64,000 nt of DNA. Origin: Pseudohoeflea sp964511625 (lineage in GTDB: Bacteria; Pseudomonadota; Alphaproteobacteria; Rhizobiales; Rhizobiaceae). The stretch spans positions 1 to 64,000 of the forward strand of contig CAZEJG010000015.1 of assembly GCA_964511625.1 (NCBI GenBank), in the 5' to 3' direction. The notes beneath the pieces are model-generated. The model made no database searches, was not told the origin of the DNA, and worked only from the letters and a program-made list of their open reading frames with translations. Below are positions 18,532-27,905 of this stretch, one piece after another. The position numbers were made by a program, and so were the translations under genes. Each line of letters starts with the position of its first letter. Position 1 is the stretch's first letter.

Positions 18532-18742
18532 CGGCCGGGCGACGAAAGTCACCCGAATTGCCATATTTTGGTCGCGCGTTGCTGGCAATTGGACGCTGGT
18601 GCGCGCTGATGAATTAGGATAATCAGTGCAACCAACCCGTCCGCGCGGGCGTTGACGGCCCGAATGATGCGGGCTGCAATCATCCGCGACATGCCCCCTT
18701 CACCGGCCTCGATCCCAGCGGCCGAACGCGAATTCGGAGTGT

Positions 18743-20296
18743 ATGCCGAACCTTCTTCCCCATGACATGCCAAAGCTCCCGAGCGCCCGCGCCACCGGCC
18801 GCGGCGGGGATGCCGGCTTGCCTCATGGGACGCGGAGGTTGAACCTGCGCGCCGTCCCGCTTCTCGCCGCCCTCCTTCTCGCAGGCTGCCAGACGCTCGG
18901 CGTCGACGTCTACAAACCCGACGTCAAGCCCTCCGACCAGCCGCAGACCGCGGAGAACGCCGCCAACGCCGATCCGCGCAGCCGGATCGGGGCGAGCGAG
19001 CATCCCCGCATCGTGGCCAGTTATGGCGGCGAATACCGCGACCAGCGCACCGAGAAACTGCTCGCCCGCATCATCGGCAAGCTGACGCTGGTGTCGGAAA
19101 ACCCCAAACAGGCCTATCGGGTGACCGTTCTGAACTCGCCGGCCGTCAACGCTTTCGCGCTGCCGGGCGGTTATGTCTACGTCACACGCGGCCTGCTGGC
19201 GCTCGCCAACGATGCCTCGGAAGTGGCTGCCGTCATCGCCCACGAGATGGGCCACGTGACCGCCAATCACGGCATCGAGCGCCGCCAGCGTGAACGCGAG
19301 GAAGCGCTCGCCGAACGCATGGCCGAAACCTCGATCTCCGGCGGTCTGGCCGCCAAACAGGAGATCGCCCAGAGCAAGCTGCGCCTGGCCGCCTTCTCGC
19401 GGAACCAGGAACTGGAAGCCGATGCCATCGGCATCCGCATGCTGGGCGAGGCCGGTTACGATCCCTATGCCGCTTCCCGCTTTCTGGAATCAATGGAAGC
19501 CTATGGCCGCTTCATGGCCGTCGATCCCACCTCCGACCAGAGCCTCGATTTTCTCTCGAGCCATCCCAACGCCCCGCAACGCGTGGAGCTCGCCAAGAAC
19601 CACGCCCGTGCTTTCGGCGCGGACGGCAGCGTCGACCGTGGCCGCGATTTCTACCTCGACGGCATAGACGGCCTGCTCTACGGCGACAGCCCGCAGGAAG
19701 GCTATGTGCGCGGCAACGTCTTCCTGCATCCGACCCTCGGAATCAGGTTTGAGGTGCCGAAGGATTTCCGCATCGACAACAAGGCCGACGCGGTGATGGC
19801 GACCGGACCGAACGATCTGGCGATCCGCTTCGACGGGGTCAGCGAGACATCGCGCCGATCGCTGTCCGATTACATGGCGAGCGGCTGGGTGACCGGTCTC
19901 ATTCCCGGCTCGATCCGCGAGACCCGCATCGCCGGTTTCCCCGCCGCGAGCGCGCGGGCCCGCGCAGACCGCTGGGATTTCGACGTGACCGTCATCAAGG
20001 TCGACGACCGCATCTACCGCTTCCTGACGGCGGCACCACTCGATTCACCGGATCTGGAACCCACGGCAGAAATGCTGCGCGCTACCTTCCGCAAGCTGAC
20101 GGCCGGCGAGGCCCAGGCCCTGCAGCCGCTGCGCATTCGCGTCGTCACCGCCAGGCCGGGCGATTCCATCACCACGCTCGCCGGGCGCATGCGCGGGACC
20201 GACCGCAAGGTCGAGCTGTTCAAGCTGCTCAACGCGATCGGGCCTGGCGCTTCCGTCGTCAGCGGCGACCGCTACAAGATCATCACCGACCAGTAG
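18743..20296 (+). CDS. M48 family zinc metalloprotease, predicted lipoprotein
   Basis: 517 aa. The zinc site HEMGH is at residues 167-171 and the third ligand lies in NQELEADAIG. A hydrophobic stretch (36-48) ends in the lipobox LLAGC with cysteine 49, so the protein is probably tethered in the periplasm, like BepA-type outer-membrane quality-control proteases. The pre-lipobox region is long (35 residues), so the true start may be internal; no clear ribosome site decides it. The C-terminal 200 residues extend well beyond the protease and finish with a short LysM-like segment (RPGDSITTLAGRM). A terminator follows at 20321. Confidence 0.88.
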   Translation: MPNLLPHDMPKLPSARATGRGGDAGLPHGTRRLNLRAVPLLAALLLAGCQTLGVDVYKPDVKPSDQPQTAENAANADPRSRIGASEHPRIVASYGGEYRDQRTEKLLARIIGKLTLVSENPKQAYRVTVLNSPAVNAFALPGGYVYVTRGLLALANDASEVAAVIAHEMGHVTANHGIERRQREREEALAERMAETSISGGLAAKQEIAQSKLRLAAFSRNQELEADAIGIRMLGEAGYDPYAASRFLESMEAYGRFMAVDPTSDQSLDFLSSHPNAPQRVELAKNHARAFGADGSVDRGRDFYLDGIDGLLYGDSPQEGYVRGNVFLHPTLGIRFEVPKDFRIDNKADAVMATGPNDLAIRFDGVSETSRRSLSDYMASGWVTGLIPGSIRETRIAGFPAASARARADRWDFDVTVIKVDDRIYRFLTAAPLDSPDLEPTAEMLRATFRKLTAGEAQALQPLRIRVVTARPGDSITTLAGRMRGTDRKVELFKLLNAIGPGASVVSGDRYKIITDQ

Positions 20297-20320
20297 GCGA
20301 AAGCCGACACTTGGAACAGA

Positions 20321-20347
20321 AACGGCGCCTCGTGGGCGCCGTTTTTG
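20321..20347 (+). terminator. Rho-independent terminator behind the M48 peptidase gene
   Basis: ACGGCGCC and GGCGCCGT enclose a short loop and are followed by TTTTTGT on the plus strand. It lies 25 bases after the peptidase stop and 21 bases before the rpoH2 stop; on the minus strand the same hairpin is followed by TTTCTG, so it may serve both genes. Confidence 0.85.
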
Positions 20348-20367
20348 TCTTGCATGGATCGTGTCGC

Positions 20368-21231
<864 letters not shown>

Positions 21232-21365
21232 GTGTCTCTCCTTTTCAGCTGCCGGCGGGCGTCTTCTCGGCCGTCGGGGATCGGATTGACCGCTGGTGAA
21301 AAGGGATTCTGGAGTCCGGAGACCCCGGCAATGGATTTGGCGGCTAATCCTCTCGTCCTGTGCGC

Positions 21366-21390
21366 AACGCGCGGGCGTGGGCGAGGTTCC
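21366..21390 (-). promoter_or_regulatory. EcfG/RpoE2-type promoter of rpoH2
   Basis: On the minus strand GGAAC (21390-21386) is followed after exactly 16 bases by CGTT (21369-21366), a full match to the general-stress-response consensus GGAAC-N16/17-CGTT. The implied transcription start is near 21358, giving a leader of about 125 bases before rpoH2. Confidence 0.75.
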
Positions 21391-21461
21391 CGCATTTGCA
21401 AATTTTTTTGAATAATACCAGCCGAGGGCGACCAGACACCGCACCGCCCGCGCAAAAGAAA

Positions 21462-21486
21462 AGACCCGGCTCAGGAAGCCGGGTCT
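21462..21486 (-). terminator. Terminator-like hairpin behind carD
   Basis: AGACCCGGCT and AGCCGGGTCT form a perfect ten-base-pair stem, followed on the minus strand by TTTTCTTTTG. It starts 33 bases after the carD stop. Confidence 0.85.
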
Positions 21487-21518
21487 CTCGGAAAATCAAA
21501 CAGTTGGGCAGCCTCGGA

Positions 21519-22088
21519 TCAGGCCGCTTCTTCCTGACTGTCGCTGTCGTCGTTCGCCTTGCCGCGCTTCGGACCCTTGGCCAGGTGCGTCTCGATGAGG
21601 CGCACGGACTCTGTCTCCGACATCTTGTTCACGGCGGCGATTTCGCGCGCCATGCGGTCGAGGGCGGCTTCATAGAGCTGACGCTCGGAATAGGACTGCT
21701 CCGGCTGGTTGTCGGCACGGAAGAGATCGCGGACCACTTCGGCGATCGAGATCAGATCGCCGGAATTGATCTTGGCATCATATTCCTGTGCGCGACGCGA
21801 CCACATGGTCCGCTTGATCCGGGCCTTGCCGGTGACGACCTTGAGGGCGCGGTCGACATAATCGGTTTCAGACAGCTTGCGCATGCCGATGGTGGAGGCC
21901 TTGGCGACCGGCACCTTCAGACGCATCTTGTCTTTCTCGAAGTCGATGACGAAGAGCTCGAGCTTGTGGCCGGCCACTTCCTGTTCCTCGATGGCGACGA
22001 TCTGGCCGACACCATGAGCGGGATAAACAATCGACTCGCCGGTCTTGAAACCCTGGCGCTGAGAAGACTTCTTTTGCTGAGTCGTCAT
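21519..22088 (-). CDS. carD: CarD family transcription regulator
   Basis: 189 aa. The N-terminal RNA-polymerase-interacting domain begins FKTGESIVYPAHGVGQIVAIEEQEV and is followed by the helical C-terminal DNA-binding domain with TMWSRRAQEYDAKINSGDL. CarD/CdnL proteins bind the RNA polymerase beta subunit and stabilise open complexes at rRNA and other promoters. The C-terminal tail is acidic (DDSDSQEEAA). Own terminator at 21462. Common next to fdxA in Rhizobiales. Confidence 0.93.
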   Translation of the reverse strand: MTTQQKKSSQRQGFKTGESIVYPAHGVGQIVAIEEQEVAGHKLELFVIDFEKDKMRLKVPVAKASTIGMRKLSETDYVDRALKVVTGKARIKRTMWSRRAQEYDAKINSGDLISIAEVVRDLFRADNQPEQSYSERQLYEAALDRMAREIAAVNKMSETESVRLIETHLAKGPKRGKANDDSDSQEEAA

Positions 22089-22462
22089 ACGTGGTCAAAA
22101 CTCCCTGTTATAGGTATCGGAGGCATGCCCGTGGACCTGTGGCAAACTCCGCGCAGCTCGACGGCCGCGGTGCTGCTGACACAACATGGATCCCAAAGTC
22201 CGGAAAGGATGGCGGTCGACAAGGTGATGCCGCAACAAGACTTGCGACATAGGCTACCGCCATGAGGACGTTTCCGAGTTTATTGGTTTATTCGCCCCGA
22301 CGGCGCCTTTGAATATGTCAGTGCTCTTTACCTAACATAATTATGCGCAGAAATCAATTATTTGCTGCTCTGCCGCATGACGCTGCGGAAGAACAGGGTA
22401 AACAGGCGTCGGCAAAACCGCGCTGGGGAGCCTGTACGCCGGTCGGGACGGCGGATGTCGGC
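22089..22462. other. Intergenic space between carD and fdxA (374 bases)
   Basis: This holds the carD promoter region on the minus strand and the 3' untranslated part of fdxA. An AT-rich patch (about 22270-22360) could carry the carD promoter. I see no convincing ORF, tRNA, riboswitch or strong terminator here. Confidence 0.6.
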
Positions 22463-22801
22463 TCAGTCGCCCTGACCGGGCTCCGGCGAGAAGTACTTCT
22501 CGAGCTTTCCGTCTTCGCCGTCGAACTTCTTGGCGTCTTCCGGAGCGTCACGCTTGACCGTGATGTTCGGCCATTTGTCGGCGTACTCCGTATTGAGCTC
22601 CAGCCACTTGTCGAGACCCGGCTCGGTGTCCGGCTTGATCGCCTCTGCGGGGCATTCCGGCTCGCAAACGCCACAGTCGATGCACTCGTCCGGGTGAATG
22701 ACCAGCATGTTCTCACCCTCATAGAAGCAGTCGACGGGGCAAACCTCGACGCAATCCATGTATTTGCATTTGATGCAATTGTCGGTGACGATGTAGGTCA
22801 T
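22463..22801 (-). CDS. fdxA: 7Fe-8S ferredoxin FdxA
   Basis: 112 aa from the ATG at 22801 (GGGAG upstream), the usual length. The N-terminus shows the cysteine spacing of a seven-iron ferredoxin: CIKCKYMDC.EVCPVDC and CIDCGVCEPECP, giving one [3Fe-4S] and one [4Fe-4S] cluster. It is a soluble electron carrier of unassigned partner. In the same direction as the S4 protein and helicase genes upstream, separated by about 180 bases. Confidence 0.94.
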   Translation of the reverse strand: MTYIVTDNCIKCKYMDCVEVCPVDCFYEGENMLVIHPDECIDCGVCEPECPAEAIKPDTEPGLDKWLELNTEYADKWPNITVKRDAPEDAKKFDGEDGKLEKYFSPEPGQGD

Positions 22802-22984
22802 GCGGATGGCTCCCGGAGGGATAGTGGCTGTTCGCGTGGTGAGGTAATCCGTTTGCCACTTGTTGGCAATAGGAACGCCCGCCCCAAGCGTGGTGTCTGC
22901 GCCAATCTGCCGCCGATCAGCCGCCACTTCGAGGCAAGAGAGCCCCGAAATCGGCGCGCACGCGAAAAAATGATCCGGCGAGAG

Positions 22985-23293
22985 CTAGAATCGCGGGGTG
23001 GGCCCCGTGTCAATGGCGGGCGGCGACAGATCCTCGTAGAGGAGCCGCGCCTCGCTGGCCGGTCCCCGGCGCACACCGCAATCGAGGACCCTGTACACGA
23101 GCACCTGTCTCGGCAGTACGATGGTGAGCACGTCGCCGGGCCTCACGGCCGCGCTGGCCGACAGCTTCTTTTCCCCGTTGACCCGCACATGCCCGGAAGT
23201 CGCGAGCTTGCCCGCCAGCCCGCGCGTCTTGGTAACGCGCGCGAAGAACAGCCATTTGTCGATGCGTTGCCGGTCCGGAAGATCGGTCGTCAT
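22985..23293 (-). CDS. S4-domain RNA-binding protein (HslR-like)
   Basis: 102 aa. The S4 fold is recognised from RIDKWLFFARVTKTRGLAGKLA and GHVRVNGEKKL. HslR-type proteins bind stalled 50S subunits that carry peptidyl-tRNA. Twelve bases separate its start from the helicase stop, so the two are probably translated from one message, which hints at a shared RNA-related role. Confidence 0.9.
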   Translation of the reverse strand: MTTDLPDRQRIDKWLFFARVTKTRGLAGKLATSGHVRVNGEKKLSASAAVRPGDVLTIVLPRQVLVYRVLDCGVRRGPASEARLLYEDLSPPAIDTGPTPRF

Positions 23294-23305
23294 CGGCGCC
23301 GGCAG

Positions 23306-26300
23306 CTACTTCTTGAGCTGGTCCTTGAGGGCAGCCAGTTTTGCAAACGGGCTGTCGGGATCGATCGGCTTTTCCTTGCGCGGAGGCCGGTCACGGCCCT
23401 TGCCGCCATCCCTGTTGCCGCCGTCGCGGCCCTGGCCGTCCTTGCCGCCACGCTCACCGCGCGGCTTGCCGCCGCCCTTGCCTTGTCCCTGACCATGCCC
23501 CTTGCCGCGGGCCGGACGACGTCCGCCGCCGCCCTCTTCCTCGCGATTGCCGGGACGGCCGCGGCCGCGTGCATTGTCGGATCGGCCGGCCGGACGCCAC
23601 AGGAGAACCGGCGCAGGTTGGGCATCTTCCGCCGGCGCATCCGCTGTGGGACTGCCCTCGGCAGGCGTTGCTTCGGTGGCCGGAGCTGCGGCAGGAGCCT
23701 CACCTTCGGGCGCGGCGGAAACCGTCTCGGCGGTCGCCTCACCCTCGATGTCGGCCTTCACCGCATCGGGCGCCGGCGCCGCAGACGGCTGCGGACGATC
23801 AGCGGCGGTGCGGCTGTGAACCACTTCCACGACAGGGCCGGAACCGGTTGAGCCGGCCGCTTCGGCGGCGGCCTTGTCGAGTTCGGCGAGATGTGCGGAG
23901 GCTTCTTCCGCCGGAACCGGTTCGGCGCGATAGCCGAGTCCCTTCAGGATCTCCTCGATGTCCTCCTGCGTGGCGCCGAGGATCGAGAGCATGCCGGTGG
24001 TGGTGATGAAGCGACGGCCGTCATAGCCTGCTTCCGGGCGCTGGCCCGAACCCGGGTTCCACTGCAGCGCCGGGCGGATGAGATCGGCCAGACGCTCGAG
24101 GATGTCGATACGCACGGCGCGCTTGCCGAGGAAGCGGAAGCCGGCGAGCCGGTAGAATTCGCGATCATAGGACGGATCGGTGGCGACCGAGGTGCGCCCG
24201 GCGGCGAGAAGCGGCACCACTTCGCCGTAACCGGTCTTGTCCATGCCGTCATTGGCAATCGCCCAGAGCAGCGTGATCATCTCGGCCGGCGCCGGCTTCA
24301 GGAGCGCCGGCACGAAGATGTGGTAGGCGCCGAAACGAATGCCGTAGCGGCGCAGGCTGGCGCGCGCGTTCTGGTCGAGATCCTTGATCACGTCCGAAAC
24401 GTCGCGGCGGAAGAGGATGCCGAGATTTTCGGTCAGCCGGAAGGCCAGACCGCGCGCGAGACCCTCGAGGTCCTCGGCATGGGTCAGGTCGTCGAGCGGC
24501 TTGAGCACGGTGGCGATCTGGTGATTGACGTAGCGGTCGAGCCGGGCGGCCACGACGTCACGGGCCTGGCCCTCAAGCTGGTCGTCGGCGAGCAGGATGA
24601 CGCGCGGCTTGAGCACGTGATCGCCCGCCACCAGCCGTCCGACCGGATCGCCGAGCCAGCGCACCGTGCCGTCGCTGCCGAGTGCGAAGTCGCCATTGCC
24701 CGACGCATGCAGGCGCGCGGCCCGTGCTTCGAACTCCAGCGCCAGCGCCTTCTGGGCGGCGGCGGTCGCCGCTTTGGCGTCGGCCGCCTCGGCCGACTGG
24801 TCGACGATGAAACGGAACCCCGCCAACTGGCCGACATGGTGGCCTTCGACGAAGACGTCCCCGTTCACACTGATTTCCGCTTCGAGCATCACATTTTCTC
24901 TCAACCGCCTCATGAGCACCGATGTCCTGCGGTCAACGAAGCGTTTCGTCAACCTCTCATGCAGCGCATCGGACAATCGGTCCTCTATTTCTCGTGCCTT
25001 TTCCTGCCAGTGTGTCGGATCGGCAAGCCAGTGCGGACGGTTGGAAATGTAGGTCCATGTCCTGATCTGGGAGATCCGCGCGGCGAGCGTATCGATATCG
25101 CCCTCCGTCGAATCGCAGCGCCGCACCTGTTCGGCAAGATAATCCTCGCGCACCGCGCCGTGACGTACAAGGTCACGATAGAGCGTTGCGATGATGTCGG
25201 CGTGCTGAGCCGGCGCTATGCGCCGGTAGTCGGGCAGCGCGCAGACTTCCCACAAGAGTTCCACCGCCTTCGGCGTCGTCGCCATGTCGCGCACCTCGAA
25301 ATCGCTGGCGAGGTGTTCGAGCGCCCTTTGGTCGACTGCCGGCAACGCGCGGGTCAGCCCCTGTACCGGCGGTGTCTGTTCGAGACTTTCCACCAGTGCC
25401 TTGAGGCTGGAAAAATCGAGCGCCTTCGAGCGCCACTGCAGGATCCGGACCGGATCGACCACATGACTTTCGAGTCGCTCGACCAGTTCATCCTCGAAAG
25501 GCTGCACCCGCGCGGTGACGCCAAACGTGCCGTCACGCAGATGGCGGCCGGCGCGACCGGCGATCTGGGCGAACTCGCCCGTCGTGAGCCGCCGGTGGGT
25601 ATAGCCGTCGAACTTGCGCTCCTGGGCGAAGGCGACATGATCGACATCGAGATTGAGCCCCATGCCGATGGCGTCGGTGGCGACCAGGAAATCGACGTCG
25701 CCGTTCTGGTAGAGCTCGACCTGGGCATTGCGGGTGCGCGGGCTGAGCGCCCCGAGAACCACGGCCGCGCCACCGCGCTGGCGGCGCACCAGTTCGGCGA
25801 TGGCATAGACCTCGTCGGCGGAAAAGGCGACGATCGCCGAACGCCGCGGCAGCCGCGTGATCTTCTTCGATCCCGCGTAGACGAGCTGCGACAGGCGCGG
25901 CCGCTCGACCACGGTCAGGCCCGGCAGCAGGTTCTCCAGAATGCCGCGCACGCTCGAGGAGCCGAGAAGCAGCGTCTCCTCGCGGCCGCGCAGGCCGAGA
26001 ATGCGGTCGGTAAAGACATGACCGCGTTCGAGATCGCCGGCCAGTTGCACCTCGTCGATGGCGACGAAGGCGACATCGGCCTTCTGCGGCATGGCCTCGA
26101 CCGTGCAGACCGAAAAGCGCGCCTTGGGCGGCGTGATCTTTTCCTCGCCGGTGACCAGCGACACGTTCGCGAGCCCGACCTTCTCGACCATCCGCTGATA
26201 GACCTCGCGCGCGAGCAGCCGCAGCGGCAAGCCGATGACGCCCGAGGAATGCGCGGCCATGCGCTCGATGGCGAAATGGGTCTTGCCCGTATTGGTCGGG

Positions 26301-26401
26301 CCGAGCACCGCCGTGACACCGCGACCTGACAGGATCAGCGGCTGGCGTTCGGATTTCGCCAGGGCGGCGTTCGTGTGTGCGGATTTCGGGAAGGCGGACA
26401 T
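23306..26401 (-). CDS. SUV3-like superfamily 2 helicase with Arg/Gly-rich tail
   Basis: 1031 aa from the ATG at 26401 (AGGA six bases upstream); an in-frame ATG pair at 26446 has no ribosome site. Walker A is GPTNTGKTH, the DEAD-type box reads AIDEVQ, motif VI is QIAGRAGR. The order and spacing match the mitochondrial-type SUV3 RNA/DNA helicases found in Alphaproteobacteria. Past about residue 870 comes an Ala/Pro/Glu-rich linker, then a Gly/Arg/Lys-rich stretch (RGRGRPGNREEEGGGGRR and more), and a closing peptide DPDSPFAKLAALKDQLKK. The tail probably binds RNA or is disordered. Confidence 0.92.
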   Translation of the reverse strand: MSAFPKSAHTNAALAKSERQPLILSGRGVTAVLGPTNTGKTHFAIERMAAHSSGVIGLPLRLLAREVYQRMVEKVGLANVSLVTGEEKITPPKARFSVCTVEAMPQKADVAFVAIDEVQLAGDLERGHVFTDRILGLRGREETLLLGSSSVRGILENLLPGLTVVERPRLSQLVYAGSKKITRLPRRSAIVAFSADEVYAIAELVRRQRGGAAVVLGALSPRTRNAQVELYQNGDVDFLVATDAIGMGLNLDVDHVAFAQERKFDGYTHRRLTTGEFAQIAGRAGRHLRDGTFGVTARVQPFEDELVERLESHVVDPVRILQWRSKALDFSSLKALVESLEQTPPVQGLTRALPAVDQRALEHLASDFEVRDMATTPKAVELLWEVCALPDYRRIAPAQHADIIATLYRDLVRHGAVREDYLAEQVRRCDSTEGDIDTLAARISQIRTWTYISNRPHWLADPTHWQEKAREIEDRLSDALHERLTKRFVDRRTSVLMRRLRENVMLEAEISVNGDVFVEGHHVGQLAGFRFIVDQSAEAADAKAATAAAQKALALEFEARAARLHASGNGDFALGSDGTVRWLGDPVGRLVAGDHVLKPRVILLADDQLEGQARDVVAARLDRYVNHQIATVLKPLDDLTHAEDLEGLARGLAFRLTENLGILFRRDVSDVIKDLDQNARASLRRYGIRFGAYHIFVPALLKPAPAEMITLLWAIANDGMDKTGYGEVVPLLAAGRTSVATDPSYDREFYRLAGFRFLGKRAVRIDILERLADLIRPALQWNPGSGQRPEAGYDGRRFITTTGMLSILGATQEDIEEILKGLGYRAEPVPAEEASAHLAELDKAAAEAAGSTGSGPVVEVVHSRTAADRPQPSAAPAPDAVKADIEGEATAETVSAAPEGEAPAAAPATEATPAEGSPTADAPAEDAQPAPVLLWRPAGRSDNARGRGRPGNREEEGGGGRRPARGKGHGQGQGKGGGKPRGERGGKDGQGRDGGNRDGGKGRDRPPRKEKPIDPDSPFAKLAALKDQLKK

Positions 26402-26539
26402 CCGTGTCCTGTTGTCTCGTCCGGCAGCGGCCGGCTCTTTCATCAATACGGGCGCGGTGGCGTTTCCTGAGCAACATATAGGACGTTGCCGCGCCGGGTG
26501 AAAGGCGCTTTCGGGCCACCGCGAATTAACCTCTGGAAC

Positions 26540-26853
26540 AGGGGTGGAACGAATCGGCGACGAATCGCTGACTCGTTGCGGTTGTGGATTTGTTCACGGC
26601 TATATCTGGCTGAATCACCCCTCCCCGGCACCAGATCGTGAATCGGCTAACGATCCTCCGGCCGGATTCCCCGTCGGAATGATTAACGAACCGGATTCCT
26701 CCGCATCCGAAGAGTCAAGAGGACCGGCAATCGTCCTCAGCGCCACACGAATTCGTTAACATTTCCAGGGATTTGCGGCGGCAGGAGGGCGAAGATCGGG
26801 ATTTTCCGTTAACTTTCAGAACGCGGGTGGAACGAATCGGCGACGAATCACTG
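26540..26853. repeat. GANTC-rich region with a 30-base direct repeat
   Basis: GGGTGGAACGAATCGGCGAC and the following CGAATC(G/A)CTGAC occur at 26542 and again at 26825, about 283 bases apart, with one mismatch over some 30 bases. GANTC sites start at 26551, 26562, 26570, 26612, 26640, 26665, 26694, 26712, 26834 and 26845: ten in 299 bases against roughly one expected at this base composition. GANTC is the CcrM methylation target in Alphaproteobacteria. A second short direct repeat, CCGGATTCC, stands at 26663 and 26692. Confidence 0.75.
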
Positions 26854-26916
26854 ACATGCGCCCATTCCTGCTTTGTTCCGGCCACATCTTGTGCCGGATC
26901 GGGACAGCACCACAAG

Positions 26917-26941
26917 AAAACGCCGCCCGGAGAGGGCGGCG
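26917..26941 (-). terminator. Rho-independent terminator behind phbAB
   Basis: On the minus strand CGCCGCCC and GGGCGGCG enclose a five-base loop and are followed by TTTTCTTG. It stands about 150 bases after the phbB stop. Confidence 0.8.
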
Positions 26942-27043
26942 ACAGTGCCACATGTGCCGGCTGTTAACCTTTGACGACGAGTTTGCCCAAAATCACCCTG
27001 CGCGACGGCGCGGAGCGTTAACCTATCGAAGGAGCGAAAATAT

Positions 27044-27077
27044 GCGTCGGGCGCCCGTTTCAGGGTTCACCCGACGC
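27044..27077 (-). terminator. Terminator-like hairpin directly behind phbB
   Basis: GCGTCGGG (27044-27051) and CCCGACGC (27070-27077) are a perfect eight-base inverted repeat with an 18-base loop. On the minus strand it starts 14 bases after the phbB stop and is followed by ATATTTTCG. The large loop makes it weaker than the hairpin at 26921. Confidence 0.5.
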
Positions 27078-27091
27078 TGACTTCTACTGGA

Positions 27092-27817
27092 TCAGCTGAA
27101 GTACTGGCCGCCGTTGGCCGAGATCGTCGATCCGGTGATGAAGCCGGAATCGTCGGATGCGAGGAACACCACGCAACGGGCGATTTCCTCCGGCTCGCCG
27201 AGGCGGCCGACCGGAATCTGCGGAATGATGCGCTCGTTGAGCACCTTCTCGTCGATGGCGCGAACCATTTCCGTGCCGATATAGCCCGGACAGACGGCAT
27301 TGACCGTGATGCCGGCCCTTGCGCCTTCCTGGGCGAGCGCCTTGGTGAAACCGATGTCGCCGGCCTTGGCGGCCGAGTAGTTGGCCTGGCCCGCCTGGCC
27401 CTTCTGGCCGTTGATCGAGGAAATGTTGATGACGCGACCGAACTTGCGGTCGCGCATGCCGCTCCAGACCGGATGGGTCATGTTGAACAGGCCGGTGAGG
27501 TTGGTGTTGATCACCTCGTTCCACATCTCCGGCGTCATCTTGTGGAACATGCCGTCGCGCGTGATTCCGGCATTGTTGACGAGAATATCCACCGGGCCGA
27601 GTTCGGCTTCCACCTTTGCGATGCCCTCCTTGCAGGCATCGTAGCTGGAGACATCCCACTTGTAGGTCTTGATGCCAGTCGCATCGGAAAAGGCCTTGGC
27701 CTTCTCGTCATTGCCGGCATAGGTCGCCGCCACCTTGTATCCGGCATCGCGGAGCGCCAGCGAGATTGCCTCGCCGATCCCTCGTGTTCCGCCCGTTACC
27801 AGTGCCACTCGTGCCAT
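27092..27817 (-). CDS. phbB: Acetoacetyl-CoA reductase (NADPH)
   Basis: 241 aa, the exact family length. It reduces acetoacetyl-CoA to (R)-3-hydroxybutyryl-CoA for polyhydroxybutyrate synthesis. The Rossmann motif is TGGTRGIGEAI, the NNAG block is present (ILVNNAG), and the catalytic Ser/Tyr/Lys are in ISSINGQKGQAGQANYSAAK. Follows phbA with an 88-base gap on the same strand; two hairpins close the transcript. Confidence 0.96.
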   Translation of the reverse strand: MARVALVTGGTRGIGEAISLALRDAGYKVAATYAGNDEKAKAFSDATGIKTYKWDVSSYDACKEGIAKVEAELGPVDILVNNAGITRDGMFHKMTPEMWNEVINTNLTGLFNMTHPVWSGMRDRKFGRVINISSINGQKGQAGQANYSAAKAGDIGFTKALAQEGARAGITVNAVCPGYIGTEMVRAIDEKVLNERIIPQIPVGRLGEPEEIARCVVFLASDDSGFITGSTISANGGQYFS

Positions 27818-27905
27818 TAAGCCTTCCTCCCTTGGCTTGGGCGGAAGGTTCCTCCGGTCTCACGCCGGATATCGAACTTTCCGCCCTTTATAGATGTCGT
27901 CTTTT

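Larger units (their letters stand above)
26402..27091. other. Long intergenic space (690 bases) between helicase and phbB
   Basis: No convincing ORF. It holds the helicase promoter side, the GANTC-rich repeat region (26540-26853), four GTTAAC sites (26755, 26808, 26963, 27017) plus two more TTAAC, and two minus-strand hairpins (26921, 27044) behind phbB. The density of palindromic short motifs is well above what base composition would give. Confidence 0.7.

Noticed and set aside
23891..26329. Long open frame opposite the helicase gene (about 810 codons)
   Set aside because: Same reason; the helicase frame has unmistakable motifs and the antisense product has none.
26583..26592. DnaA-box-like TGTGGATTT in the GANTC-rich region
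   Set aside because: Seven of nine matches and a single copy; not enough to call an origin, and no origin-linked genes are nearby.
27042..27080. A 12-codon peptide (MRRAPVSGFTRR) with AAGGAG upstream
   Set aside because: It coincides with the inverted repeat GCGTCGGG/CCCGACGC behind phbB; a terminator-like hairpin explains the sequence better.
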